A DNA stretch of 64,000 nt, taken from Parasponia andersonii (Eukaryota > Streptophyta > Magnoliopsida > Rosales > Cannabaceae). Position 1 is the first letter of the stretch. Every line of letters starts with the position of its first letter. This document shows, in pieces, positions 9,870 to 20,954 of the stretch. The position numbers and the translations under genes were made by a program. The notes under the pieces were generated by a model. That model did no database searches and was not told where the DNA came from. It saw only the letters and a list, made by a program, of their open reading frames with translations. The stretch covers positions 99,591 through 163,590 of the forward strand of contig JXTB01000550.1 of NCBI GenBank assembly GCA_002914805.1, written 5' to 3'.

Positions 9870-12800
9870 CAAAAATGACATCAAAATTCAATAATGAGAA
9901 GTTCAATGGGAGCAATTTCTCTCTGTAAAAAATAAAGATAAAGACAATCTTGACAAAAAATAATTGCCTAACAGCAATTAGATAAAGGCAAACTAAGATT
10001 ACTGATGATAAAATGTTAGACAAGATAGATGGTAATATTGTCGCTAACTTATATCTGGCACTAGCAGATAGAGTCATGTCGAGTACTGAAAAGAAGAAGT
10101 CAGCCAAGGAGATATAGGATACACAGCCAACCTGTTTTATAACAAAATTTTCTTGAAGAGAAGACTTTATACTATTCGGATGATAGAATCAATAATGGTA
10201 ACAGACTACATCAACATCCTCAATACTATATTTTCCCAGCTCATAGCAATAGAGCAAAAAATAGAGTATAATGAACGTGCAAAAATCTTACTTCAGATTC
10301 TACCTGAATCGTATGATTAACTCAACACAAATGTGACCAATAATGTTATATCTCTAGTTTTCAATGATTTTACAACTATTATTCTCGAAGAAGAAAATCG
10401 GCATAAGAACAAGGAAAACAAATTGGCAAATTCACAGTAAAAAGAGGCTTTGACAATGAGAGAAAGATCAACAGAATGTAGCTTCAGTAGGAGCCACAGT
10501 TATAGTAGATCAAAGTTAAGAAATAAGAAGAATATCAAGTATTATCACTGTGGCAAGAAAAGGTACATCAAAAGAGAGTGTTGGCAACTCAAGAAGAATG
10601 GAGATTCTAGCAAGAAGAACCTTGAGTCATCAAATATTCAGGGGAACATTGCAAGTATTTCATATGATAGAGAAATCATATACAGCGAAGCAATAATAGT
10701 TTCTAAGGACACAAGATAGCTAACTAATATTCGATTAATAGATTCGAGAGCAATATGGCACATGACTTCTCACAGAGAGTGGTTTCATATATATGAACTT
10801 ATCTTTAGAGAATCTGTGTTCATGGTTAACAATCATGCCTTAGAGTTTGTTGGGATTGGTACCATCAAAATATATTCGTACTATTCAAGAGGTGTGACAT
10901 GTGAAGGGCATGAGGAAAAATCGATTGTCTTTGAGACAATTGAATAATTTTGGTTGCAAAACTCTTGTCAAGAATAAGAACATGAAGATCATGAAAGGCG
11001 CGATTATAATAATGAAGGCAGAGAAGATTGCAGTGAATTTGTGCATGTTTAAAGAAGATACACTAATAGAAGCGAAGATGTAAATTACTTTAACAAATTC
11101 TAGAGAAGAATCAATAATGATATAGTATCATAAGCTCAACCATATGTCAAAATGAAGCTTGAAGATTCTCTCTGAATGGAGGTTGCTTCTTGGACTTACA
11201 AAAGTATCTTTACCCTTTTATCAGTATTGTATCACAAGCAAGTAGCATACATTAAAGCTTAACACATCCAGCTCTAGAAGTAAAAAAAAAAGTTCTAAAC
11301 TTGGTTTACTCTGATATTTGGCAAGCACCAGTGATATTTTTAGAAAGAGCTAGATATTTTGTATCTTTTATTAATGATTACTCTAAGAAATATTGGGTGT
11401 ATCCTGTCACGAGGAAGAAAGATGTGTTTTTAGTCTTCAAAATATTTAAAGCGTATAGAGCTTGAATCTGGAGAGAAGATCAAATATTTGAGAATAGACA
11501 ATAGAAGAGAAAAGTAATGAATTTAATAACTTCTGTCAATAAGAAGGTATCAAAAGGCAGTTCACAATGGTGTGCACTTCTCAACAAAATGGAGTAGAAG
11601 AGTGGATAAACAAAACTTTATTAGAATGACAAGAGCAATGTTAAGAGTTGTGGGTCAACTTAAGACATTTTGGGAAGAAGTAGTCAAAACCGTTTATTAT
11701 GTGATCAATCAGTCTCCATCAACAGAGATTAATATGAAGACACCGATGGAAATATTGAATAGCCAACTGATTATTCTCGCGTACATATGTTTAGAAGTCC
11801 TGTATACGTGATGTTCAATGCTCAAAAAATCACAAAACTAGATTCAAAGTCTAGAAAGTGTGTATTCTTTATATATGTTGATAGAGTCAAGGGGTATAGG
11901 ATCCCACCATAAGGTTATCATCAATAAAGATGTGATATTTGTAGAAAATAAACTTCAAGAGAAGAAAGATGAGAGCAATCTAGAAACTACTACAATTCAG
12001 GTAGAAATGAAATGTTAAAGATTTAGATTCTTTTGAAGTAGCACTAGAGCATGAAGTATAAGAACTAGTCAAGAAAAAGGCTTCTAAAATTCGTCGGTCA
12101 ACTCGTGAGAGAAGACTATCAGCATGGCATTCAGATTATATCACTGAGAGCAACATTACGTACTACCTTCTAATAGAGGTCTGAGAGCCAACAACTTTTC
12201 ATGAGGCTACCAAATGCCCAAATATATCCCTATGGATGACAACAATGTAAGAAGAGATTGAAACCCTTCACAAGAATAAGACATGGAAACTTGTTTCGCT
12301 ACCATAAGGAAGGAAATCTATTGATAACAAATGGGTCTACAAGATCAAGCTTGATAGTAATGATAAAAAAGAGTGGTATCGTGTGAGCTTGCTAGTAAAG
12401 GGATATTCTCAAAAAGAAGGTATTAACTTGAACGAAATATTTTTACCTGTAGTTTGACTAATAATAGTGCGATGTGATCTACATTTAACCTATACCTAGA
12501 GTAGCTAGATGTGAAAACTACTTTTCTTCATTAAGAGCTTGAAGAAGAAATTTATACACCCCAACTAGAAAGTTTTGCTAAAATAGGTAAGGAGAATTTG
12601 GTTTACAAGTTAAAAAATCGCTATATGGTCTTAAACAAGTGTCAAGGTGTTAGTATAATAGATTTGATTCCTTCATTATAAACTTTGGGTATAACAGACT
12701 CAGTTCACACTACTACACACACCACTACACATACTTTAGAAAGTTTGATGAAGATAGTGATTTCATTATCTTATTGTTGTACGTGGATGACATGTTGGTA

Positions 12801-14100
12801 GTAGGCCCTAATAAAGGTAGAGTTGAAGAATTGAAAGCACAGTTGGCTAGAAAATTTGATATGAAGGACTTGGGATTAGTAAACAAGATTCTAGGGATAC
12901 AAATTCACTAAGATAGAGGTAATAGAAAGATTTGGCTTTCTCAAAAGAATTATTTGAAGAAAATCTTGCAATGCTTTAATATGCAAGATTCTAAACCAAT
13001 ATCTACCTCACTTTCTGTTAACTTCAAGTTATCCTCTAAGATGTATCCTAACAATGAAGCAAAGAGAATGGAGATATCTTAAATACCATATGTATCAGCA
13101 GTGGGAAGCCTAATATTCGCTATGATATATACAAGGCCAGATATTGTACAAGCAGTAGGAGCAGTTAGTCAGTATATGACGAATCCTGATGGAGAGCATT
13201 GGACTACTGTGAAGAGGATTCTGAGGTACATCAAAGAAACCTCTAATATTACATTATGTTATAGAGGATCAGAATTTATTGTCAGAGGATATACTGATTC
13301 AAATTTTACGAGTAATTTTGACAAATGAAAATTTTCTATAAGCTATGTACTCTTGCAGAAGGAGTTATAAGCTGGACTTCGAAACTACAAACTGTTGTAT
13401 ATTTATCTACAACAAAAGTAGAATACATGATGGCTACGTAAGCTTACAAAGAGGCTATTTATGCTCAAAACATATTAGAAGAGCTCGAGCACAAATAAGA
13501 AAATATTCATCTGTTTTGTTATAGTCAGAATGCCTTGCACATTATAAAGAATCCAACCTTCATTCTAGAACAAAGCACATAGATGTTCAATATCACTTTA
13601 TTTGAGAAATGATATGTTGAAACCTTAGTTATTGCATTATGTTATGGATGATCAGAATTTATTGTCAGAGGATATTTTGATTCAGATTTTGCGGGTAATT
13701 TTGACAAAGGAAAATCTACTATAAGCTATGTACTCTTGCAGAAGGAGTTATAAGCTGGGTTTTGAAACTATAAACTATTATATATTTATCTACAATAAAA
13801 GTAGAATACATGGTGGCTACACAAGCTTATAAAGAGACTATTTATGCTCAAAGCATATTAGAGGAGCTCGGGCACAAATAAGAAAATATTCATCTATTTT
13901 GTTACAGTCAAAGTGCCTTGCACATTACAAGGAATCCAATTTTTTATTCTAGAACAAAGCACATAGATGTTCAATATTACTTTATTCGAGAAGTAGTAGA
14001 AGATGGAAATGTGGACATGAAGAAGATTCACACCAAAGAGAACCTAGCAGATGCTTTATCCAACTAATCAACACTAACAAGTTCTAATAGTGTACATCCT
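9870..14100 (+). pseudogene. Copia A gag-pol remnant
   Basis: Gag: start near 9,876 (MTSKFNNEKFNGSNFSL) and a zinc knuckle near 10,540 (YHCGKKRYIKREC, first Cys lost to Tyr). Protease: DSRAIWHMT near 10,740, where the catalytic DSG is DSR. Integrase core: from about 11,305 (YSDIWQAP). RT: the catalytic YVDDMLVVG at about 12,778-12,804 is intact. RNase H: 13,100-14,080, containing a 383-bp duplication. Numerous stops and frameshifts break every domain. Confidence 0.85.
13245..14010 (+). repeat. 383-bp tandem duplication inside Copia A RNase H
   Basis: cagaatttattgtcagagga occurs at 13,270 and 13,653, and agatgttcaata at 13,581 and 13,964; both pairs are 383 bp apart. Everything between them is repeated at moderate divergence. 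The join lies near 13,610-13,635. Confidence 0.85.
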
Positions 14101-14211
14101 CATATGGCTTAGCAAATACATAAGCAATATGAAGAATTGACAAGCGAAGAAAAGAAACATTTGTTCAGTGTGAAAATATGATGAAAATCAAGTTTTCAAG
14201 TAGAAGAATAT

Positions 14212-14775
14212 TGAACAAATCAACAATTATGGCACCACCAGCCATATTGTTGAATTTGTTGTTCACATTACAGGAAGAAAAAAAAAATACTCACCAATCA
14301 ACCATAATAGCAATAGTAAAAAGATCAGCCGTAATAGCAATAATGAAAATAATAGCCATAATCGTAATAGTAAAAAGATAGTGTTCTCACTTGCTCATAC
14401 TACCTCTCAAGTTCTATAAATACGAGGGCTTCATCACTTATTTTGCATCTAAAATCTTCTTCCTTTCGAATAGAGAATTCAAGCTTAGGAATTTTTCTTA
14501 ATATCCTACTTGTGTTCTTCTAAATTGTTTAGAAAGAATGTTTTCTCCTATTTTAAGAGAGAGAGATTCATTTATTTTCTCCTTGTATTTAGAAATAAGT
14601 AAGTTATATTCTCCTTTTCATAGTGAAATTCTTCATAACTTTATTCGTAAGCGTAGCCTAAATTGAGTGAACTACGTTAAATATTTCATGTGTCTTATTT
14701 TGTTCATTTTACTCAAATTTTTTCAACTCGTATTTTAGTATGTGTTATCACTTTTGCAAAGCCGATCTCCTAATA
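14212..14775 (+). repeat. 3' LTR of Copia A
   Basis: Begins TGAACAAATCAACAATT and ends GATCTCCTAATA (the terminal CA has mutated). A TATAAATA box is at 14,415-14,422. It is about 40 bp longer than the 5' LTR because of indels in the agtaaaaag-rich part. Confidence 0.88.
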
Positions 14776-17261
14776 GTTGTTACATTATGGCAATGTTAGG
14801 ATTAACTTCTACTTCATTCTACTTCATGCCATAATTACCTCTCTCACTGAACCTGTAACGTCGCTGCTCGTGTCCTTTCCCACCTCCCATAATGCTTGGG
14901 TTAGGGGTACTCATCTTTACGCTAATCATTCTTCGTCGAGAATCATGCATCTCAAAGAATGATTTCACCTTTTAACTAACGGCACAATGTCTGTTTCCGA
15001 ATATTCTCAAATTGTCAAAGGAATTTCTGATAATTTGTCTCTCATTGCTGCACCCTTGGAAGATGATGAGCTTATTATCTACTCCCACAATGGCTTAGGT
15101 CCAGAGTATAAGGAGATTACAACGGTCGTGGGTGCTTGTGAAAACCCAATGTCCTTTGAAGAGCTTCATGACAAGCTCGTTGAGCACGAGAACATGTTGT
15201 CTCGCCTTGAGAGCAAAACTGATCCCACCCCCGTGACCGTAAATTTTACTCACATTGCAACCTCTTCGTTCAACAAATATCCTCCTAATCGAACCTCTTC
15301 ATCCAATGCCCTACAAAACAAAAATTCCAACCATAATAACAGTTGCTCCTACCCACCTCAGAATTGCAATCTTGCAAACAGAGGACCTTTACCTATTTGT
15401 CAATTCTGCGACAAACAAGGCCACATTGCTCGTTATTGCAAGACCCTCAAATGCAAGCTACAAAATTCTTCTGCCCAACCTGTTGCTAATTCTACTACCA
15501 TGGGCAATGGTGCCTCTAATTGGATTGTCGACTCCGATGATAGCCATCATGTCACAAATGATCTTGCTACTCTGTCCATGCATGACAGTTATGAAGGTGG
15601 TGATGGTGTCCTTATTGGTGATAGCTCTGGTCTTGCCATCACTCATATTGGTACAGCTCATATTCCTCATATTGCAACTAATTTTCACTATCTAATGTTC
15701 TTTGTGTGTCGTTCATTAAGAAAAAATTTAATTTCTGTTTTGCAGTTTTGTTAATCTAACAACACATCTATTGAATGTTTTCCCTCTTACTTTGTTGTCA
15801 AGGATCTCAACACAGGGGCATGGCTACTTCAAGGTCCGAATAAAGACGGTGTGTATAAGTGGCGGCGGCATGGAAGCACTTCCAATAACAATATTATATG
15901 TTGTGCTGGGCTTACAAACTTCTCTTAAGGGCTGGCGTGATCGTTTTGGACATCCCTCCATCAAAGTTCTCTAAAATATTGTCTAGTCTTCGTCTTTACC
16001 TATATCGTCATTTGAGTCATTTTCCCATTGTCGCTCGTGTTTAAGGAGTAGAGGTTATCAGCTTCCATTTGGAAGTTCATCCTTAGTGAGTCATAGAACA
16101 TTAGATCTTGTGTAATCTGATGTTTCGGGGCCATCTCCACTTGTTTCAGTGGATAAATTTAAGTATTATGTTATATTTGTGGACTACTTCACCAAATATA
16201 CTTGGTTATATCCCTTGCTCTTAAGTCAAATGTTATGCATGTGTTTACTACTTTGAAAACATAATAGAAAACTATTTAAGTTGACAACACTTTATTCTGA
16301 CATGGGGGGGAGAATATCATAAATTAAATTCCTTTTTACAGTCTCACGGTGTCCTAACACCTCAACACTCCACCACATACACCATAACATAATGGGTCTG
16401 TTGAGCGCCATCATCGTCGTATAGTTGATACCGGTCTCACTCTTCTTCGTTAAGCCTCCATTCCTCGAACATACTGGTCATTTGCCTTCCAAACAGCCAC
16501 GTACCTTATAAATCGCCTGACCACATCACTTGTCCAAAATAATGATAATGTTATCAAATTTTTATCACCAAGTACGTGTCATTTGAGTTGGTAACATTTA
16601 ATTAGTGTATTTAAACTTATCATAAATAAATTAATCATATTTACCAATTAAATATTATTAATTCATATGTCACATGTATTAATATTAAATACTTAATAAA
16701 AATTTTGTACACGTAGCATTATCCCAAAATAAATCATCACACTCTCCAACGACCGTCTCAAATATAATAAAGTACTCAAAAACTTTGGCTGTCTATGTTA
16801 TCCATCACTTCGTCTTTATACAAATCACAAACTTGGTCCTCAGTCAACACCATGTGTTTTCTTCTTAGGCTGCTACTCCACTCAAAGTGCCTATTATTGC
16901 CTATACTTAAACATTAATACGACGTATACTTCTCGTCATATTCAGTTCGTTGAAAATTTATTGCCCTTTTTATCCAGGAATTCATCAACCTCTCAGGTGT
17001 CCGATAACTCGTCATGGTGGTCATGTTCACACTCCCTCCTACCTCTTGAGTCACCTCATATTTCCATGCCTGAATGAAACATATTGCTATAGACTTTCAT
17101 TTTGTGAGGGATAAAGTAGCTTCTGGCATACTTCGAGTTTCTCATGTCTCGACCCGTGATCAGCTTGCTGATCTACTAACCAAGCCGCTATCCAGACATC
17201 GACTTGATCAACTTCGACTCAAGATCGGAGTCTCCAATGGCACCTCCGTCTTGCAGGGGCA
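14776..17261 (+). pseudogene. Copia B interior, second part (gag, protease, integrase, RNase H tail; RT deleted)
   Basis: Gag resumes with ITSLTEPVTSLLVSFPTSH near 14,830. A clear frame from 14,987 to 15,754 has a complete CCHC knuckle (CQFCDKQGHIARYC, near 15,400) and the protease site, where the catalytic DSG is DSD (near 15,532). Integrase remnants run from about 15,940 to 16,920 with stops. At 17,074-17,250 the last part of RNase H is readable (STRDQLADLLTKPLS). RT and most of RNase H are missing, so this copy is internally deleted as well as interrupted. Confidence 0.8.
16543..16723. mobile_element. 181-bp MITE in the Copia B integrase region
   Basis: The two sides are flanked by the 9-bp repeat ccaaaataa (16,534-16,542 and 16,724-16,732). 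Inside, gataatgttatc at the left and the reverse complement of tagcattatc at the right form short terminal inverted repeats. The interior is AT-rich and non-coding. A 9-bp duplication suggests a Mutator-type element. Confidence 0.6.
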
Positions 17262-17449
17262 TGTAAGAGATACACGTGTGATCAATTCAAAAACAAAAAC
17301 GACTTATCAGCTTTTGATCTTTCTGCATAAAATATTCCAAGTATATCTCATGTAATCTTTTATTTGTTGTATATATTGTTTCCAAGATTTTAGCTTTCTA
17401 GTGTTTTATCGTGATTTTGAATTATCTCCATTTATGGAGTGCATATATA
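17262..17449 (+). repeat. 3' LTR of Copia B, first part
   Basis: Starts TGTAAGAGATA directly after a purine tract (gcaggggca) and matches 8,786-8,989. It is interrupted by the CACTA-like element and resumes at 19,440. Confidence 0.75.
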
Positions 17450-18347
17450 CACTACTAGAAGAAAAATGATTTTTAACGACAAATTATTAATGACAGTTGA
17501 AATAGAACCATCGAGAAAAGTCTAAAATTTTTTAAACTTTTAACGGCAATTGTATTTTAATTTTTTAGGATAATTATGGTACAACCACTGTTAAAAGTTT
17601 AAAATCTTTTAATCTTTTAATAGTGGTTGGAGCAGAGTCGACGTTAATACTCAAATATTAACCTTTCATGACGGTTCTAATATAACTGCTGTTAAAAGTT
17701 TAAAATCTTTTAGACCTTTAATGACAGTTACAGCAGAGTTGCCATTAATGCTACTTTTTACGGGAATTTTGGTACAACCACCATTAAAAATCATATAAAT
17801 GAAAACTGAGACTAGCTCGATCCGCATTTTCTTTCTTCTCCCTAGTCAAGAGCTCACTCACCACCTCCAACTTCATTTTTCTCATACACGGCCACCTTCA
17901 TTCTAGCAATTTTGATTGCCAAAATTACTCTAATTTAGTTTAAATCACTCTATTTGACTTGGGTAAGTTTCATATACTTATAATTTTTAAGATTAGTTAA
18001 TATTTAGTAACTATTTTGGACCTAGAAAAGATTAAGTTTTTGTACAATTAACAACTACAATTATCGATGATTGTGTAATTTTATTTCTTTTTTTTTGTTG
18101 ATTTAGATTTTAATTTGAATTGGTAGACTAATTTTGTGCTCCATTTTGAAGTATTGAAACATTTTTATTCAATTTGAAGTATTTTTCTTCTCTAATTTTA
18201 ATTAATCTAAAAAAATTATTTTTAGAAATTAAATCTTCTAATGTATATTATTTTGATGATTTTATGCTGTTTTGATAATAGATATTAGCAATTATAGCTT
18301 ATTAGTTTAATCATATTACCATGAATTAATTAGTATTATGTGATTTT

Positions 18348-18400
<53 letters not shown>

Positions 18401-19439
18401 TTAGTATTTTCATTGACTTGAAATTATTTAGTTTATTAACTTTAGAATACTAAAAAGTTTGTACTATGTATGAATTGAGTTGAATTTGAAGGTTTATAAT
18501 GCTAAAATGGTAATACATTGAATTGAAATTGAAAGATTAGATTGGTAGTGTACATCTTTATCTTTTCAGTATTAAAAATGATAGTCGATCACATGACTTT
18601 GCACATTATTTCTATGTAGTAATGTGTCACAAAAAATATTTTTTTCTTGTATCCACTTGGATAACTACCGGATACTATAGATCTCTTAACATAGTTAGTA
18701 TAATGTATAGTATAATATATAGAACATATATTTATTTATTTGATCCACTAGTATTTATAACAATATTTTCGTTTAGTGCATTTAAAATATTTCATATAAA
18801 CATAGAAAGAATGGGAAAAAGAGATGGTCTAACTTAGTATCATATTAAGGTATGAGATATAGTTTGTTCGAATGAGATGTCTTTATTTATCTTTCATTTT
18901 TATATATTTTAATTATAGTTTTATTATAATTATAGTGTTTATCTCAACTCAGTTACGTGGAATGTGATATTTATGTTAGAGTGTATCTCGATTCGTTCAC
19001 TTTATTTATATTAGAGTTATTAATATAACTTTCGATAAGTTTAGGTTACAAATGTTAGTGATATGTATCTAGAAACTCATTATTGATTTTTAAATATGTT
19101 TAAGCTAGAATATATTATAACTAGGTTTTTCTATTTTAAAATTGATTTGAAATATTTTTTAGGTAGATTTAATGTTGTGGTGCTGTATAAATTGTCTTGG
19201 GGAAGGGAAAAAAATTTCTCCTGAACAAGACTTTTAAGAGCAGTTTTATGGAAGCCACTATTAAAAATCTCCTCACCAATAACGATGATTCTAGTAGAAC
19301 CACTATTATTAGTCAAATTTTAATAGCAGTTAATAACTGTCACTAAAAATTTTATTTTGAACGATACATGCATTAACGGTAGTTTAAAACCCTCCTAACG
19401 GCAGTTTTTAAACGCTGTTAATTTACTATAATGTAGCAG
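17450..19439 (+). mobile_element. Non-autonomous CACTA-like element
   Basis: Begins CACTACTAGAAGAAAAATG, a form typical of plant CACTA (En/Spm) ends. Both ends are packed with short subterminal repeats of the type ttaacggcagtt / aaccactgttaa (17,470-17,790 and 19,230-19,420). The right end, atgtagcag, is an imperfect inverse. The interior is AT-rich, with a 50-bp (AT)n run at 18,351-18,400 and no convincing coding sequence. It splits the Copia B 3' LTR exactly where the 5' LTR is uninterrupted. Confidence 0.6.
18351..18400. repeat. (AT)n microsatellite
   Basis: About 25 dinucleotide units inside the CACTA-like element. Confidence 0.95.
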
Positions 19440-19514
19440 TAAAATTTGGCAAACTGCCACAAAGTAGTACACGACAATTTTTTTTTTTTCTCAATATATC
19501 AGCCTTTCCTTATA
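19440..19514 (+). repeat. 3' LTR of Copia B, second part
   Basis: aaaatttggcaaactgccacaaagtagtacacgacaa plus a T run matches 9,000-9,073. It is followed by gaact at 19,515-19,519, identical to the bases before the 5' LTR, the expected 5-bp target duplication. Confidence 0.7.
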
Positions 19515-19997
19515 GAACTCTCATTTCATTTTCAAAGCTGAATTTTTTTCTTCAATTGAAAGTTAATTCTTGGCATGCTAAGTTGAAAGTTATCACAATC
19601 GTTATTAAATTAGAAACTATAGAAGCAAATCAGAAAAGTTGAAACCGCTGCATATGAAACGACTGATTAATATGGGATTCGTGTAGATCCTCAGTAACTT
19701 TCACTGGTGGGTAGACCTTCAATTTCTTGTACTCGAACTTATCTCAGTGCTAAACAATTGTATCATTTAATATTTGGATTAAGAATGATCATCAATTAAT
19801 ATGTGCCGCATTTATTGACATAATATAGTCAATGTATGGCATCAAAAATTTCTGAAATGTGCATGAAACATGTGAATTAAACAATCTTCAAGTTGATTCT
19901 TTATAATTAATAATGTGATACTACATGATACTATCTTCCTAGTATATAGATTCTCAATCATATTAAACTGAGTAACATTAATCAGCATATATATATA
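19515..19997. other. Non-coding block resembling the RBOH upstream regions
   Basis: Pieces such as accgctgcatatgaaac, gggattcgtgtaga and caatttctt correspond in order to 26,047-26,140 (accaccgcatgtgaaac, gggattgaagtaga, caatttctt) and more weakly to 39,507-39,580. These are upstream of RBOH copies 1 and 2, so this may be the promoter side of the lost fourth copy. Confidence 0.45.
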
Positions 19998-20244
19998 TAT
20001 AGGCACTAATCTAGTAGATTTTTTTTTTTACTTATGCATAGGTATCAATTTGGCCAATAAAAATTTAGCATGCACATTTTTTTATTGTAAAAAATAAGAG
20101 AGAGAAAGAGCATTAATGATGCACGTATTTTCATGCACTTCATTATAGTCATTGGATCACTATTAGATGGTGATCTAACGGCTAAAAAAAACAATACCTA
20201 CTCATAGGTAAAAAAAAAAAATACCTATTGGATTGGCAACCTAT
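19998..20244. mobile_element. MITE with about 50-bp inverted ends (copy 1)
   Basis: The left end (tataggcactaatctagtag, T run, acttatgcataggtat) is matched by the reverse complement of the right end (atacctactcataggt, A run, tacctattggattggcaacctata). It sits within a TA repeat. The same family occurs at 32,427. Confidence 0.7.
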
Positions 20245-20954
20245 ATATATATATATATATATATTTGTCCACGGACAGCGCGCTAGCATACGTCCAAGCT
20301 TTTCGATCGATTGCTTAATTGAACTCAATTACAATCTAATTTTGAATATAGTACGAGCGAGCTAGGCAACACAAGCAATACTCTTTTTTTTTTTTTTTGG
20401 TGATAATGGAAAGGTGGAGGAATGGAAAACTAGCACGACTAATTTTTTGAGTGTCATCATAGGACTTTTAATCTCATTCAAGAATATTTTCCACGATTAT
20501 ACAAATAAATCGTCATTACCGAACAATAAAATAAGTCATATAAATTTCATCCGAACAACTAACGAGAACAACGTCCTGAAGTAAAGAATGGAATCCATGA
20601 AATATATCTCCCTTTAAAAGAAATTTAGTCCTCGTAAATAAGTTGAATTAGGCCATGAAGTACTAAAAGAACAATACAATAAGTAGGTAGTAGGAAGACT
20701 TAAGAGTAAGAACAACCATGAATTGTGTGACAGAGCTAGAAAATTATTTTGGTAAAAGCAATTAATTGCGTCAATTTTGTAAGGTAGTACAGTAACAAGT
20801 TACAATAAATAAATGCCTCTTGCTATTACATGTTCTCAATATGTTACCTGAAACAATAGTCTCTGACAAATTCTTATCATTTTAAAGTACAAATTTCAAG
20901 TGGTGCTTAAAACTCTTTGTACACAAATTTCAAAAGAGTACTGGGATGACCAGT
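20245..20954. other. Spacer and likely 3' flank of RBOH copy 1
   Basis: AT-rich with an (AT)n run to 20,262. The 3' UTR of the minus-strand RBOH gene should end in its right part. No gene or repeat recognised. Confidence 0.4.

Larger units (their letters stand above)
9262..14775 (+). mobile_element. Copia A: degenerate Ty1/Copia element nested in Copia B
   Basis: Two LTRs (9,262-9,786 and 14,212-14,775) flank a 4.4-kb interior in the order gag, protease, integrase, RT, RNase H, the Copia order. Gag and pol style resembles the Tork/Tnt1 group (low confidence). Many stops and frameshifts make it inactive. I see no clear 5-bp target duplication: agtaa precedes and gttgt follows. Insertion into Copia B gag shows Copia A is the younger of the two. 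Confidence 0.9.

Noticed and set aside
20241..20262. (AT)n runs as possible matrix attachment or regulatory sites (also 28,724, 50,147 and 58,276)
   Set aside because: Simple dinucleotide repeats common in plant intergenic DNA; nothing in the sequence supports a function.
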